34,208 nt of DNA from contig CAMWBY010000028.1 of assembly GCA_947172645.1 (NCBI GenBank), forward strand, positions 1-34,208, in the 5' to 3' direction. How positions within the stretch are numbered: position 1 is the first letter of the stretch; each line of letters opens with the position of its first letter. The notes below the pieces were generated by a model. It did no database searches, was not told the origin of the DNA, and saw only the letters and a list, made by a program, of their open reading frames with translations. Source of the stretch: an uncultured Lachnospiraceae bacterium (lineage in GTDB: Bacteria > Bacillota > Clostridia > Lachnospirales > Lachnospiraceae). Below, one piece after another: positions 1 through 8,758 of the stretch. Made by a program: the position numbers and the translations under genes.

Positions 1-94
1 TGACAAAACGGGATAATGCTGAAAATAAAACTAATTAATCAGCGGTTCCCTAGCAAAATTTTAACAAAAGACTCTAGCCGAAAGTACGCATTCA

Positions 95-1684
95 TTATCT
101 GTAGCAATAATTTAGATTTCCGAACCTCACCTCATCTCCCGGTTCAATCTCCACCGTCTCCTGCGGCTGCATACGAAGCCCGTTCTTGTATGTGCCGTTT
201 GTCGAGTTCATATCCGTCAAAAGAATTTTCTCTCCCTCCTTGTCAAATCTGGCATGGATTCTGCTGACCGAATCATCAGGCAGCACATAATCTACACAGC
301 CTGCCATTTTCCCGACCGTACACGGAAATTGTTTTAATTCGATATGTCTTTTGTTCTTCTTATCTACTGCATATAATTTACATTCTGCCACCTTGTTTGT
401 GTCGAAGAAAACAGTATTCCCACAAGCATGATTCCCCTGGGCCGTGGTTGGCCCGGAACCGGCAAACGACGTTGCGCCATGCCCTGAAACTGCCGCAGGC
501 GCTTCCGTTTGGCATGATGCCGGCATGGAAGCTGCCAGTCTTAGGCTCATGTCTTTATCCAGTACATGTTCTAAGGAAATTACTTCTGACTCCGTATCAT
601 ATTCAACACTTTGACTCTTCCCTGTATTATCCCTCTCTTTTTTGCTCCCCGCACCGCCCTTCTTACGTCCTCTTACATATCCTGCCAGACATATAATAAA
701 GCAAGCTGTCATAACTGCTATAGCCCCATATAAGGCAATTTCTTCTTCCTGCGTCAATTGATAGAGGCTGCGCACCGCATAAGCCCCCGCTATGCCCAAT
801 GCCGCCGTTACTGCACAGATAGGATATATCCGGCTCTGTCCGGATTCCGATTTCTTATTACTTCTTACGCTGTTACAATTTTTGTCGTGTATTTCTTCCC
901 CATAGATATTGCCGGCACACAATATTTTATTATCTTGTCTGCCATCAAATGATTGACTGTCGAACAATCTTATATCGTCTGCTCTCTCATTAGCTCTCGT
1001 ACCGTTCTCTTTATCGTCGGCTCCACTCACATTTTCCGGCTGCCCTTTCTTTTCCCGTCCGGAATACCCATCAGATGCAATTCTCTCACCTGTCTCATAC
1101 AATGTCGTACTGATTTCAACCAGTTCTGTCCTCTCCGGCTCTTCTTCCTCCAAAATCTGCAGCGCGTCCTCTATAGAAAAACAAGGTTCTTCACATATCT
1201 CGCAGATTCGATACATATCTTCTGTAAGCTGTTGGTCTTGCGTATCGATATGTTCCAACAAAAAATCCATGAGAGGTCTGTAAGCGGCTCCAGGTTCCGT
1301 ATGATAATCCGGATAATATAAACCGATATATTTCTGGTTTGCCAAATCATAATAGATGTGCTCCGGCAGCAGGACCAATGCCGTCTCCTCCATAAAATAT
1401 CCGGATAACTTCCCACATATTCCATGAAGCTGCCATAGGACATCTTTCACCTGCCTGCCGGACATCGCCTTGTCCCTGTAAAGGCTATCCAGGGTAGTCC
1501 TTGAGCTGATGTCATAATAATAATATGTAGCGCCGTTCATATGCCGCACAGAACATTTAAGTATTTCACTGATTTTACCCGATGTCAGAATCTTATACTG
1601 ATAGCTTCTGGACGCCACTTCCCTCCCGCACCGCAGTATCATATAATTATGCCTGTAGTCCCTATAATACTTTGCCTCTAACAT
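95..1684 (-). CDS. DUF6382 and FHA domain membrane protein of the Tad locus
   Basis: 529 aa. Residues 1-180 resemble the DUF6382 domain that precedes FHA domains in Lachnospiraceae Tad loci. A low-complexity linker (about 190-285) leads to two hydrophobic segments (about 287-306 and 316-336), a basic cytoplasmic stretch and a C-terminal FHA domain (about 436-529). The FHA signature is clear: SRIHA (474-478) and NSTNGTYKNG (493-502). FHA domains bind phosphothreonine, so a link between Ser/Thr kinase signalling and pilus assembly is plausible but inferred. The start is supported by GGGGGATT just upstream of the ATG. It is the last visible gene of the Tad operon, 15 bp after the TadE-like gene. 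No terminator is visible in the 94 bp to the window edge, so the operon may continue. FHA call very sure; DUF6382 name fairly sure. Confidence 0.85.
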   Translation of the reverse strand: MLEAKYYRDYRHNYMILRCGREVASRSYQYKILTSGKISEILKCSVRHMNGATYYYYDISSRTTLDSLYRDKAMSGRQVKDVLWQLHGICGKLSGYFMEETALVLLPEHIYYDLANQKYIGLYYPDYHTEPGAAYRPLMDFLLEHIDTQDQQLTEDMYRICEICEEPCFSIEDALQILEEEEPERTELVEISTTLYETGERIASDGYSGREKKGQPENVSGADDKENGTRANERADDIRLFDSQSFDGRQDNKILCAGNIYGEEIHDKNCNSVRSNKKSESGQSRIYPICAVTAALGIAGAYAVRSLYQLTQEEEIALYGAIAVMTACFIICLAGYVRGRKKGGAGSKKERDNTGKSQSVEYDTESEVISLEHVLDKDMSLRLAASMPASCQTEAPAAVSGHGATSFAGSGPTTAQGNHACGNTVFFDTNKVAECKLYAVDKKNKRHIELKQFPCTVGKMAGCVDYVLPDDSVSRIHARFDKEGEKILLTDMNSTNGTYKNGLRMQPQETVEIEPGDEVRFGNLNYCYR

Positions 1685-1699
1685 AATAATCCCCCATTC

Positions 1700-2215
1700 C
1701 TAATCCAACATATTTCCCACCCACCTACTCTTACGTATTATATGCGTCGGATTAATAATCTGCGCCCTGGCACGGGTCCGAATTTTCCATCCCGGCGCAC
1801 TGTGCATCGTAAAAGCCGCACGTATAGGAACCTTAACCTGGCACTCCCCGGTCACGTCCGTAACATTCCCCTGTCTGTCCACGCTTCCATGCACCTCTCC
1901 TGTCCCAAAATATTTCTTTCCGAACTGCTCTTTCATATGCGCACTGATATAGGGCACAATCTTATCTTCCTGTTTCTGGACGCTTCCCCGGAAACAGACT
2001 GCGTAAGCATCCTGAAACAATACACATTTATCATATGAATAAAAAGAAAGATAAATCAAAAAGACGAAAACAAATACTGTCCATGTAATAATGAAGGACG
2101 CCTCCACCGTCATATATCCGCGCGCCTTCTTCCTCATTTCTGCCGTTATATAGCCGACTGCCTTTTCTGTTATCCTCACCAATGCCTTCCGGCCCTCTTT
2201 TTCTTTCACAGACAT
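1700..2215 (-). CDS. TadE-like pseudopilin
   Basis: 171 aa. A basic N-terminus is followed by a type IV prepilin-like processing motif G33-YMTV-E38 and one hydrophobic helix (about 40-60), then a soluble domain of about 110 residues. This is the TadE/TadF minor pseudopilin layout: the peptidase would cut after G33 and the helix would pack in or prime the pilus. A second similar motif, GYITAE, lies at 21-26, but the hydrophobic helix starts only after the second. The start codon overlaps the end of the prepilin peptidase gene by 10 bp, which suggests translational coupling, and GGGGGTG lies just upstream. Membrane-anchored, mostly extracytoplasmic. Confidence 0.75.
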   Translation of the reverse strand: MSVKEKEGRKALVRITEKAVGYITAEMRKKARGYMTVEASFIITWTVFVFVFLIYLSFYSYDKCVLFQDAYAVCFRGSVQKQEDKIVPYISAHMKEQFGKKYFGTGEVHGSVDRQGNVTDVTGECQVKVPIRAAFTMHSAPGWKIRTRARAQIINPTHIIRKSRWVGNMLD

Positions 2216-2628
2216 ACCAACACCCCCATTCCCAGGAACAGGAAAGGCGCAAAAGGAATTTCCTCATTCCCGCTTACTTTCTTAATTGCCACAAGAATCA
2301 ACGCCGCCACAGATTCCGCAACAAGACCGATAAGCAGTATCAGAAAACATTTCCATAGCCCTATAAAGAGTCCCGCCATAATGAGCATCCATCCGTCTCC
2401 GTACCCTACCTTTTCCCCGCTGATAAAACTGAGTCCCCAGAACACGATACCCGGAACGACAGACAAGACCGCATCCCGCCATGTCTCTTCACCCACTATC
2501 CCCTGTAAACGCAGAATGACCGCAATAAAAATACCAAGTAAAACAGGCGCCAGAGGAATTTCTTTTCTCATACCGTCACATATCGCACAGATTCCGAGAA
2601 AGAGACTCAAAAGTATTTCTACCCACAT
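2206..2628 (-). CDS. A24-type prepilin peptidase (second copy in locus)
   Basis: 140 aa, almost entirely hydrophobic, with about four or five membrane segments. Of the two catalytic aspartates of A24/TPP aspartic peptidases, one lies after the first helix (CDG at about 17-19) and one in a GxGD-type motif written GYGDG in the middle of the protein. It lacks the N-methyltransferase domain of PilD, as is usual for TadV/CpaA and FppA-type enzymes. The expected role is cleavage of Flp and TadE-type prepilins at the cytoplasmic membrane face. It overlaps both neighbours by 10 bp. A second, different peptidase of the same family opens the operon at 9764-10291, so substrates may be divided between them. 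Confidence 0.8.
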   Translation of the reverse strand: MWVEILLSLFLGICAICDGMRKEIPLAPVLLGIFIAVILRLQGIVGEETWRDAVLSVVPGIVFWGLSFISGEKVGYGDGWMLIMAGLFIGLWKCFLILLIGLVAESVAALILVAIKKVSGNEEIPFAPFLFLGMGVLVCL

Positions 2629-3566
2629 TTAGAACACCTCCTTCTCCCGCCGGTCTCCGACAGCGGAACCGTATAGATTGTCCGTTTTAAGCCAGGGCAG
2701 TTTAGCCGGCTATGATAGCTTCCCCCATAAGACGTAACATAGACCTGCCCTTGTCCTCTGTCTCCGCCGCATGTCCCGCAGGAATAATACTTGCCGCCGG
2801 ATTGGTTTCTTTCATCCGATACGGCTTCTTTTGGTAAGGACTCCACCGCAGGATTTAGATAAGTACAATTCCGGTCCAGGTGGTATACCGTTCCTGTCTT
2901 CGTTATATACACCATCGGGTCTTCTTCTTTCATGTCGCTGACATGCTGCGTCATATCATATCCCGTCCATGCCTTTCCATAATAACGCTGCGACAGGGAA
3001 AAACCCTCAAACCCCATAAGGGACGAGAAGGGTTTTACACGATAGGAAACCCGCAAGTCAATAATATCCCCCTGCCCCATAACGGATGAGCCGGACAAAG
3101 ACATTCCCTGCGCGCCGCCTTCTATACAGGACTGATTCAGATAATCCCTTCCGACATATTCCACAATCTGTCCCTGTGCATATATCTCCGACATTACCAC
3201 ATTCACCAGGCTATCCGGCAGCGCATTGCCGACCGCACGCTCATAGGCACACCCGGCAAATGCCATTTTATTGCCTGTCTGATGCAATGCCGCATTGATT
3301 CTGCTCTGTGTCCCTATGATATTGACTGCATAAAGTATATTGATTACGGCAAACAAAAAGAACGGTAAAACAAACGCCGCCTCTAAAGTCATAGAACCTT
3401 TCCCGAAAGCGGAAATCCCTTTTTGGAAAATGATAGAAGATACCCTTTTTATCAGCCTGCAGACGGATAGAATCATTTGACCACCTTGATTGGCTACAAG
3501 ATATGCCCGGAGAGAACGTGCTGTCGATTTGTTAGATTTATGCTGCCTATACTGTAAAAAGAGCAT
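2619..3566 (-). CDS. TadE-like pseudopilin with tandem Cys/His modules
   Basis: 315 aa. The N-terminal part has a prepilin motif G57-SMTL-E62 followed by a hydrophobic helix (about 63-85), as in TadE-like pseudopilins. The C-terminus holds two copies of a short module: VYITKTGTVYH...C234...C263xxC266 (about 219-267) and VYVTSYGGSYH...C290...C311xxC314 (about 275-315). Each gives one His and three Cys in the order YHxxxxC...CxxC. This resembles the small Ada-like zinc-binding motif at the end of some extracellular nucleases and ComEC/MBL proteins. Zinc binding is inferred. The start has a very strong SD (GGAGGTGAT, 5 nt spacing); an internal ATG at residue 31 also has a good SD (AAGGTGG) and would still keep the helix. 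Confidence 0.72.
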   Translation of the reverse strand: MLFLQYRQHKSNKSTARSLRAYLVANQGGQMILSVCRLIKRVSSIIFQKGISAFGKGSMTLEAAFVLPFFLFAVINILYAVNIIGTQSRINAALHQTGNKMAFAGCAYERAVGNALPDSLVNVVMSEIYAQGQIVEYVGRDYLNQSCIEGGAQGMSLSGSSVMGQGDIIDLRVSYRVKPFSSLMGFEGFSLSQRYYGKAWTGYDMTQHVSDMKEEDPMVYITKTGTVYHLDRNCTYLNPAVESLPKEAVSDERNQSGGKYYSCGTCGGDRGQGQVYVTSYGGSYHSRLNCPGLKRTIYTVPLSETGGRRRCSKCG

Positions 3567-3586
3567 CTTTTATCACCTCCCATATA

Positions 3587-5029
3587 TCAGTAAAATCCAT
3601 AGTGTCTGGTCATTTCGTACCGGTATCCAAATCCGCTTACCACAGACATATCCGCCTCATAGGCATCAAAACAGCCATCCAGGCAAAACCGCCCATTGCC
3701 CGCCGTGCGCCGGATATCCATCTCCATAATGTCCATTGCCCGAAAAGTCCTTGTATCCTGGTTCTGAAGAAATATCATAATCCGCAGGTATTCTTCATAG
3801 TTAAGCCCTCTGCCGCCGTCATCCTGCGCTAAGCTTCCTCTCACATTTTTAATACTGTTAATACCCGTCTTCCAGTCTGCGGCCGTCTTATAAATAGGCA
3901 CCCTGCCTCCGGCAAGAAGCGTTTTCACATCCTGTAAGCTCTCCACATACGCCCACGCAAACAATATGGTGTACTTGACAGGCTCCGCAAGCTCCGGACA
4001 CATGCAAACCGCTGTCAATGCAAGCGCCATTGCCTCCGCCTCCGCAATTTTGGCGCTGTCTGTCAGAATATATATGACATTGGCCGCCTCCCGCCATCTT
4101 AACAGCCTCTTGGCAACCTGTTCTAAATTCTGCCAGTCTGTATCCTTCCCCGCCAATATATATTCTATCTGGTACTTCAACAGCGATTTATCAAGTTCTT
4201 TCCCATAATGCCCATATTTCTCGAATAAATATGCCTGAAACACAAGCTCGTCCGGCTTCCCTGAAACAGACACCGCTTCACTGCACAGACCCGTCCCCTG
4301 TTTCCTAGTTCGCCGGGATATATAGTCGTTTAGAGATACTTTCACAGCGGATACCTGTGACGGGTCTTCCAGTACCAGATTCAGTACCCCGCTGCTCCTT
4401 GTGGCGTTGGCAATATCCGCAGGATTGTCCAATGGAACTTCTTCGTAAACCCCTTCCTCCACTTCCCGCGTCGGCAATCCAATCTCATCAATGCGCGCTT
4501 CGTAGCCATGCCTTTCGCCCGCCACGTCCTTTGTCTCCAATCCGTAACTTTCCATTTCCGAAACACCAAGATTTAATTTCTCTAAAATCGCCCCTACAGG
4601 ATAGTCCGACATATAATCCGTAACCTGTCTCTTCAATACCGCTCCCTGGTTGTCAGATGCAATGGAATACTTCCCGATTTGCACATTCCCGGCGTCCATT
4701 GCCAGAAAATCTTTGGTTCTGCCCATACCTATGCCCGCCTTGTTACTCCCTGGCCTTAAATTCATCCGGATATAATTCTTAAGATGCGCTTCCGTATTTC
4801 CGATATCCGCGCTGCCGCCGCCGTAAGAAGTATCTACGAAAAGAAGGTCATACTGCTCTAACATCTCCCTGTGGTACTCCGCCAGAACGGAATTCATACC
4901 GATGTCAGAGACACACTCAAACTTCATGCGTATAGCACTGATTCGTGCCCCTTCTATTACAACGAATACAAGGGACAGAATCAATGTGAGCGACAGTGTC
5001 AGGAATACGGTTATGTATCCCTTTCTCAT
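3587..5029 (-). CDS. DUF5702 protein of the Tad locus
   Basis: 480 aa. The N-terminus begins with a prepilin-like signature, G4-YITV-F9, directly followed by one hydrophobic helix (about 8-28). A large extracytoplasmic domain with few cysteines follows. I recognise this as the DUF5702 type that accompanies Tad genes in Lachnospiraceae; it may replace the TadG role. The usual +5 Glu of the processing motif is Phe here, so processing by the locus peptidases is uncertain. Its start overlaps the flp stop by 4 bp (ATGA), indicating coupling. The function is not known. Confidence 0.72.
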   Translation of the reverse strand: MRKGYITVFLTLSLTLILSLVFVVIEGARISAIRMKFECVSDIGMNSVLAEYHREMLEQYDLLFVDTSYGGGSADIGNTEAHLKNYIRMNLRPGSNKAGIGMGRTKDFLAMDAGNVQIGKYSIASDNQGAVLKRQVTDYMSDYPVGAILEKLNLGVSEMESYGLETKDVAGERHGYEARIDEIGLPTREVEEGVYEEVPLDNPADIANATRSSGVLNLVLEDPSQVSAVKVSLNDYISRRTRKQGTGLCSEAVSVSGKPDELVFQAYLFEKYGHYGKELDKSLLKYQIEYILAGKDTDWQNLEQVAKRLLRWREAANVIYILTDSAKIAEAEAMALALTAVCMCPELAEPVKYTILFAWAYVESLQDVKTLLAGGRVPIYKTAADWKTGINSIKNVRGSLAQDDGGRGLNYEEYLRIMIFLQNQDTRTFRAMDIMEMDIRRTAGNGRFCLDGCFDAYEADMSVVSGFGYRYEMTRHYGFY

Positions 5030-5241
5030 GACATTACCGTGTTGCTGTCTTTCGTAATCTTCTCAAAGACCGTCTCCACCAGGGACCGGAGCTGGGTTTT
5101 AAAAATAATGACTAATCCGATTAGTACTACAATAATTAAAATAATCTCCACTGTTCCCATTCCTTCCTCTTCATGAAGAAATGCACGGAAACCCTTTAAA
5201 GCGTTTTCTTTTTGTTTTCTTTCTTTTCTCTTTTCCTTCAT
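5026..5241 (-). CDS. flp: Flp1-family type IVb pilin (major pilin candidate)
   Basis: 71 aa from the chosen ATG. A lysine-rich leader is followed by the type IVb prepilin motif G27-MGTV-E32, one very hydrophobic helix (about 33-50) and a short tail: the size and layout of Flp pilins. The longer frame begins 17 codons upstream without any SD, whereas this ATG has AGAGG 5 nt before it. The product should be cut after G27 by a locus prepilin peptidase and polymerised by TadA, TadB and TadC. A stem-loop at 5302-5327 separates it from tadC and may help raise pilin output relative to upstream genes. Confidence 0.82.
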   Translation of the reverse strand: MKEKRKERKQKENALKGFRAFLHEEEGMGTVEIILIIVVLIGLVIIFKTQLRSLVETVFEKITKDSNTVMS

Positions 5242-5301
5242 TTTTCCTCTTTTCTGCACTGCTCCCATTATCATGTTATGAAAACGAAACATTTTATAAA
5301 T

Positions 5302-5327
5302 TTATGCCAGGCAGTGCGCAGGCATAA
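5302..5327 (-). other. Intercistronic stem-loop upstream of flp
   Basis: Perfect 7-bp inverted repeat TTATGCC / GGCATAA with a 12-nt loop, in the 94-bp gap between tadC and flp. There is no U-tract after it. Such hairpins often stabilise or process mRNA ahead of a highly expressed pilin; that role is inferred. Confidence 0.4.
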
Positions 5328-5335
5328 TGACCGCG

Positions 5336-6793
5336 TCACATCATAAAAGAAAAATACGCAGGTATCATGATAATCACCATAACAATACATAACATCATCA
5401 TCATGGGCAGAAGCAGTTTCGTGCCTGCTTCTTCACCCAATTTCTTAGCCAGGTTCTTCCTCTCTGCAAAGGCGTTGTCCGCCTCCTGCCGCAGAACACG
5501 CAATAAGTCGTTGCTCCCCTTTCTGATATTCTGCGACAGCAATGTACTCAGCTTCATATAAGCCTGTACCTGACATCGTCTGCCGAAATGGTCATAAGCC
5601 TCCCTCTCGGACTTACCGCTTTGCAATTCATAACATGTTATCAAAATTTCTTCATAGACATACCGCCTCCTTTCCTTCTGCTGCCTCTTGTAATCCTCCC
5701 CCATCTTGGCGAACGCATTCCTGATTGTCATACCTGCGCCCATGTAAAGCGACAGCTTATTGACTATCTCCGGGTAGTCCAACAGCAACTCCCTCTTGCG
5801 CCGTTCCAACTGCTTGTCCAGTTCCTTTCCACGCCCCCAATATAAGGCGGCTGCCGCGAAAAGAACTAACCATAACAGATACCCGCTGCTATCCTCAATG
5901 ATTTCCTTCCATGCGATTGGTTTGGATTCCAAGTTGTCAGGAAGAACCATCACTTCCGCGCTTTCTGTAAATTCCTCCTGCATACGCAGTCCGTCCTCAA
6001 TCTTCTTGCGAAACATTTCCTGATATGTATAAACCGCCGGATTGACCTGCACATACAGAACATGTTCCCAACTCCACTGCCGGTACTGGAAATGCGCCGT
6101 CAACGTGATAAGCGCTCCCTCTGTCAATTCTGCATTGTCTACTGTTCCGTCGGTATTCACAATACCGTAACTGCTGCTTTCCCAGGATATGTCAAAGGGA
6201 TAGCCTTCCATGTGCGTGACCAGTTCCAGATTCCTCCGTATATCCTCCAGACTGTCATTTTGTCCGCGTATCATGTCCGGCAGTATCGTCACCGCCTCCT
6301 GATACAAGTCTTCGGCTTCCTGCCGCGTATACTTGCGCTCCTCCACCATATACTCAAAAATCTCTTCCTCTTCCCCCTCCACCTGCACCGCCAGTTTAAC
6401 AGGAATATCTCCTTCCCCATACGGCTTCCGCCATATATAGTTCCCGTCTATCAGTAAAGGACTGCCATGCGCGCCCAGCCACGCCGCTGCACAGACCAGC
6501 GTACCTGCAAACACGATTGTAAGCGCCGCCTGGTACTGTGACAGGTAATACTTTCTGACCTGCACCGATGCGCCTTCGGAGGGCCGTAAAGTTTTCAGCT
6601 TATCTCCAAGCTGTCTTCTGCTTAATTCTCTTTTCCAGTTGTATTTGCCCCCTGTTCTGCCACGGCATAATCCTTCCTGTCTGCGTAAAATATAAGAAGC
6701 CATCCTGCCAAACGGCCCTCTGCCCTCCTCCTTCCATGACAGGAAAAAAAGGAGTACATAGCCGCCTATTATCGCGATATAAATATAAATCAT
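5336..6793 (-). CDS. tadC: TadC-like inner membrane platform protein with inserted domain
   Basis: 485 aa, far longer than ordinary TadC (about 300). The C-terminal part (about 335-480) is a type II secretion F (T2SSF) domain: LDYPEIVNKLSLYMGAGM, a helical bundle, and a final hydrophobic segment rich in Met. The N-terminus has a membrane segment (1-18) and another at about 90-107. A domain of about 190 residues follows (about 112-300), probably outside the membrane and ending in NPAVYTYQEM. A further segment at about 304-318 leads into the T2SSF domain. TadB and TadC together form the membrane platform on which the TadA ATPase works. The inserted domain is not part of the classical family. 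The gene begins 17 bp after tadB; AGGAGG lies about 12 nt upstream, a slightly long spacing. Confidence 0.8.
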   Translation of the reverse strand: MIYIYIAIIGGYVLLFFLSWKEEGRGPFGRMASYILRRQEGLCRGRTGGKYNWKRELSRRQLGDKLKTLRPSEGASVQVRKYYLSQYQAALTIVFAGTLVCAAAWLGAHGSPLLIDGNYIWRKPYGEGDIPVKLAVQVEGEEEEIFEYMVEERKYTRQEAEDLYQEAVTILPDMIRGQNDSLEDIRRNLELVTHMEGYPFDISWESSSYGIVNTDGTVDNAELTEGALITLTAHFQYRQWSWEHVLYVQVNPAVYTYQEMFRKKIEDGLRMQEEFTESAEVMVLPDNLESKPIAWKEIIEDSSGYLLWLVLFAAAALYWGRGKELDKQLERRKRELLLDYPEIVNKLSLYMGAGMTIRNAFAKMGEDYKRQQKERRRYVYEEILITCYELQSGKSEREAYDHFGRRCQVQAYMKLSTLLSQNIRKGSNDLLRVLRQEADNAFAERKNLAKKLGEEAGTKLLLPMMMMLCIVMVIIMIPAYFSFMM

Positions 6794-6810
6794 GATTTAT
6801 GCCGCCTCCT

Positions 6811-7572
6811 CTACACTTCAATATCCACAATCCGTCTGGACAACATATATGCCGCCAGATAAAACCCCAAACAGACTGTCATCACCACCACGCCGATGAC
6901 ATTGTGGTACAGCACATCGAAAAACCCTCTGGAGGTACTCCCCACATAGAAGATAATCAGGAATGGGACGATATTCATGATTCTCTGTTCCATTTTCTTA
7001 GAACTAATCATCAACTGGATTTCTTTGTCCGTCTCCGTTTTCTGCTCTACCACCGCCGCGGTTTTTACTAAAATTTCTGTCATATTGCCGCCGCTTCTCT
7101 TGGCAATCAGGAACACATCGGCAAACTGTATAATGTCCGGCAGGCTGCTTCTCATGCCCAGGCTGTACAATAACTTTTCCAGGACAACGTTGTTGTCCAA
7201 TCCCGCGGTAATGTACCTGACTTCCATACAAATCAATCCTTTTGCCCCATAGAGCATTTCCATGTCCCGGTAAGATTCCCGGAAAGAATTTTCAATAGAA
7301 TATCCCGCTTTCTGATTTGCCGCCACAGCGAGAATCAAGTCTTTAAACTGCACGCTCAGCTCCTGTCTCTGTTTCGCTGCAAGCTCCTTCCTCTTTTCCT
7401 GAAAGAAAAAGAAAAGCACCGGCGCAAGAAGGCACAGACAGGCAATCCATGAATGGTAGAAAAAATATCCTGCCGCCGCCGTTATCAACGCCCCCTCCAA
7501 CAGATACAGAATATATTCTTTTGCCCGGAAATGATATTTACCGTAATCCGGCAGCTTGTAATTTTTCGACAT
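6811..7572 (-). CDS. tadB: TadB-like platform protein (type II secretion F family)
   Basis: 253 aa. Two hydrophobic segments near the N-terminus (about 25-58), a cytoplasmic helical region and two C-terminal segments match TadB/GspF-like proteins. The middle contains the usual family pattern QFADVFLIAKRSGGNM. It would form the membrane platform together with the neighbouring TadC. The start codon lies inside the end of tadA (35-bp overlap), with AAGGAG about 10 nt upstream, so translation is probably coupled. Confidence 0.85.
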   Translation of the reverse strand: MSKNYKLPDYGKYHFRAKEYILYLLEGALITAAAGYFFYHSWIACLCLLAPVLFFFFQEKRKELAAKQRQELSVQFKDLILAVAANQKAGYSIENSFRESYRDMEMLYGAKGLICMEVRYITAGLDNNVVLEKLLYSLGMRSSLPDIIQFADVFLIAKRSGGNMTEILVKTAAVVEQKTETDKEIQLMISSKKMEQRIMNIVPFLIIFYVGSTSRGFFDVLYHNVIGVVVMTVCLGFYLAAYMLSRRIVDIEV

Positions 7573-8758
7573 GCGTTAATTCTCCTTCCTTCTGTAATGC
7601 CCCTGTTATCCTGCCTGCCGCGTTCTCCCCCGTCTCCACGAAGCGGTACAACGGTTTTAATGTAATCCGGCCTTCCTCATAGCCTAAAACTTCCACAATC
7701 TCCAACACCTTTCTCGTCCTGTCTCTGAGACGCCCTAAATGGATGATTATGTCTATGCCCGACGCAATCTGCTGCCTGATTGCCGCCAACGGAATCTCTA
7801 TCCCCATTAAAATCATGTTTTCCAGACGGCTTAGCATATCCTTGGAGCTGTTTGCGTGCCCGGTGGACATGGAACCGTCATGCCCTGTGTTCAAGCACTG
7901 CATCATATCAAAGGCTTCGCCGCCGCGGACTTCGCCCACAATAATCCTGTCCGGCCTCATGCGGAGCGAAGTCTTAATCAAATCCCGAATCGTAATCTCC
8001 CTACATCCCTCCACATTGGCATTACGCGTCTCCATGCGCACCAGGTTAGGAATGCCAAGAATCTGTAACTCTGCACTGTCCTCTATCGTAATTATCCTTT
8101 CTTCCGGAGGAATATAGCAGGACAGCGCATTTAGGAAAGTCGTCTTACCGGAGCCTGTACCGCCACTGATAAAAATATTGTACTTCGCCTGCACCAACAC
8201 ACTGAGCCATTCGCATACTTCCCTGGTAATGGAGCCGTAAGCAATCAAATCCTCCATCATCATCGGCTTATCCGGGAACCGCCTGATTGTCACAATCGGC
8301 CCGTTCAACGCCACCGGGTTAAGCACCACGTTAACTCTGGCGCCATTTTCCAGCCGGGCATCCACGATGGGGGACGCTTCATTGACTACCCTGTTGCACC
8401 GCGCCACAATCTGCTGTATGACGTTGTGCAATTTCTCCTGATTCTCAAACTGTAAACTGCTTCGCGTAAGCCTTCCGTCCCGCTCTATGAAAATACAGTC
8501 CGGCCCATTAATCATAATTTCCGTGATATGCGCGTCATCCACTAAATCCTGTAATACGTCCAGTTTACGGACCGCGTGGAAAAGTTCCCTGCGTAAATTT
8601 TCTCTTTCCGCCAGAGTCAAGTGTATTTCTTTGCTTTCCTGAACTAGCATTGCGTCAATTAGCTCTTGTATTTCCGCATCCGAGTTTTCCATCGAATAGT
8701 CGATACTCTCCGAAAGTTTTTCTTTTAATTTTCTCTTCCTCTCCTGCTTACTCTCCAT
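7538..8758 (-). CDS. tadA: TadA/CpaF-family secretion ATPase
   Basis: 406 aa. All motifs of the GspE/VirB11 ATPase superfamily are present: Walker A GGTGSGKT (199-206), Asp box IEDSAEL (225-231), Walker B RIIVGEVRGG (271-280) and His box TGHDGSMSTGHA (291-302). The N-terminal domain contains ITEIMINGP (78-86), typical of TadA/CpaF. It is expected to form a cytoplasmic hexamer that powers Flp pilus extension through TadB and TadC. The start overlaps the tadZ stop by 11 bp and has GAGGA upstream. The domain is intact and full length. Confidence 0.95.
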   Translation of the reverse strand: MESKQERKRKLKEKLSESIDYSMENSDAEIQELIDAMLVQESKEIHLTLAERENLRRELFHAVRKLDVLQDLVDDAHITEIMINGPDCIFIERDGRLTRSSLQFENQEKLHNVIQQIVARCNRVVNEASPIVDARLENGARVNVVLNPVALNGPIVTIRRFPDKPMMMEDLIAYGSITREVCEWLSVLVQAKYNIFISGGTGSGKTTFLNALSCYIPPEERIITIEDSAELQILGIPNLVRMETRNANVEGCREITIRDLIKTSLRMRPDRIIVGEVRGGEAFDMMQCLNTGHDGSMSTGHANSSKDMLSRLENMILMGIEIPLAAIRQQIASGIDIIIHLGRLRDRTRKVLEIVEVLGYEEGRITLKPLYRFVETGENAAGRITGALQKEGELTHVEKLQAAGLR

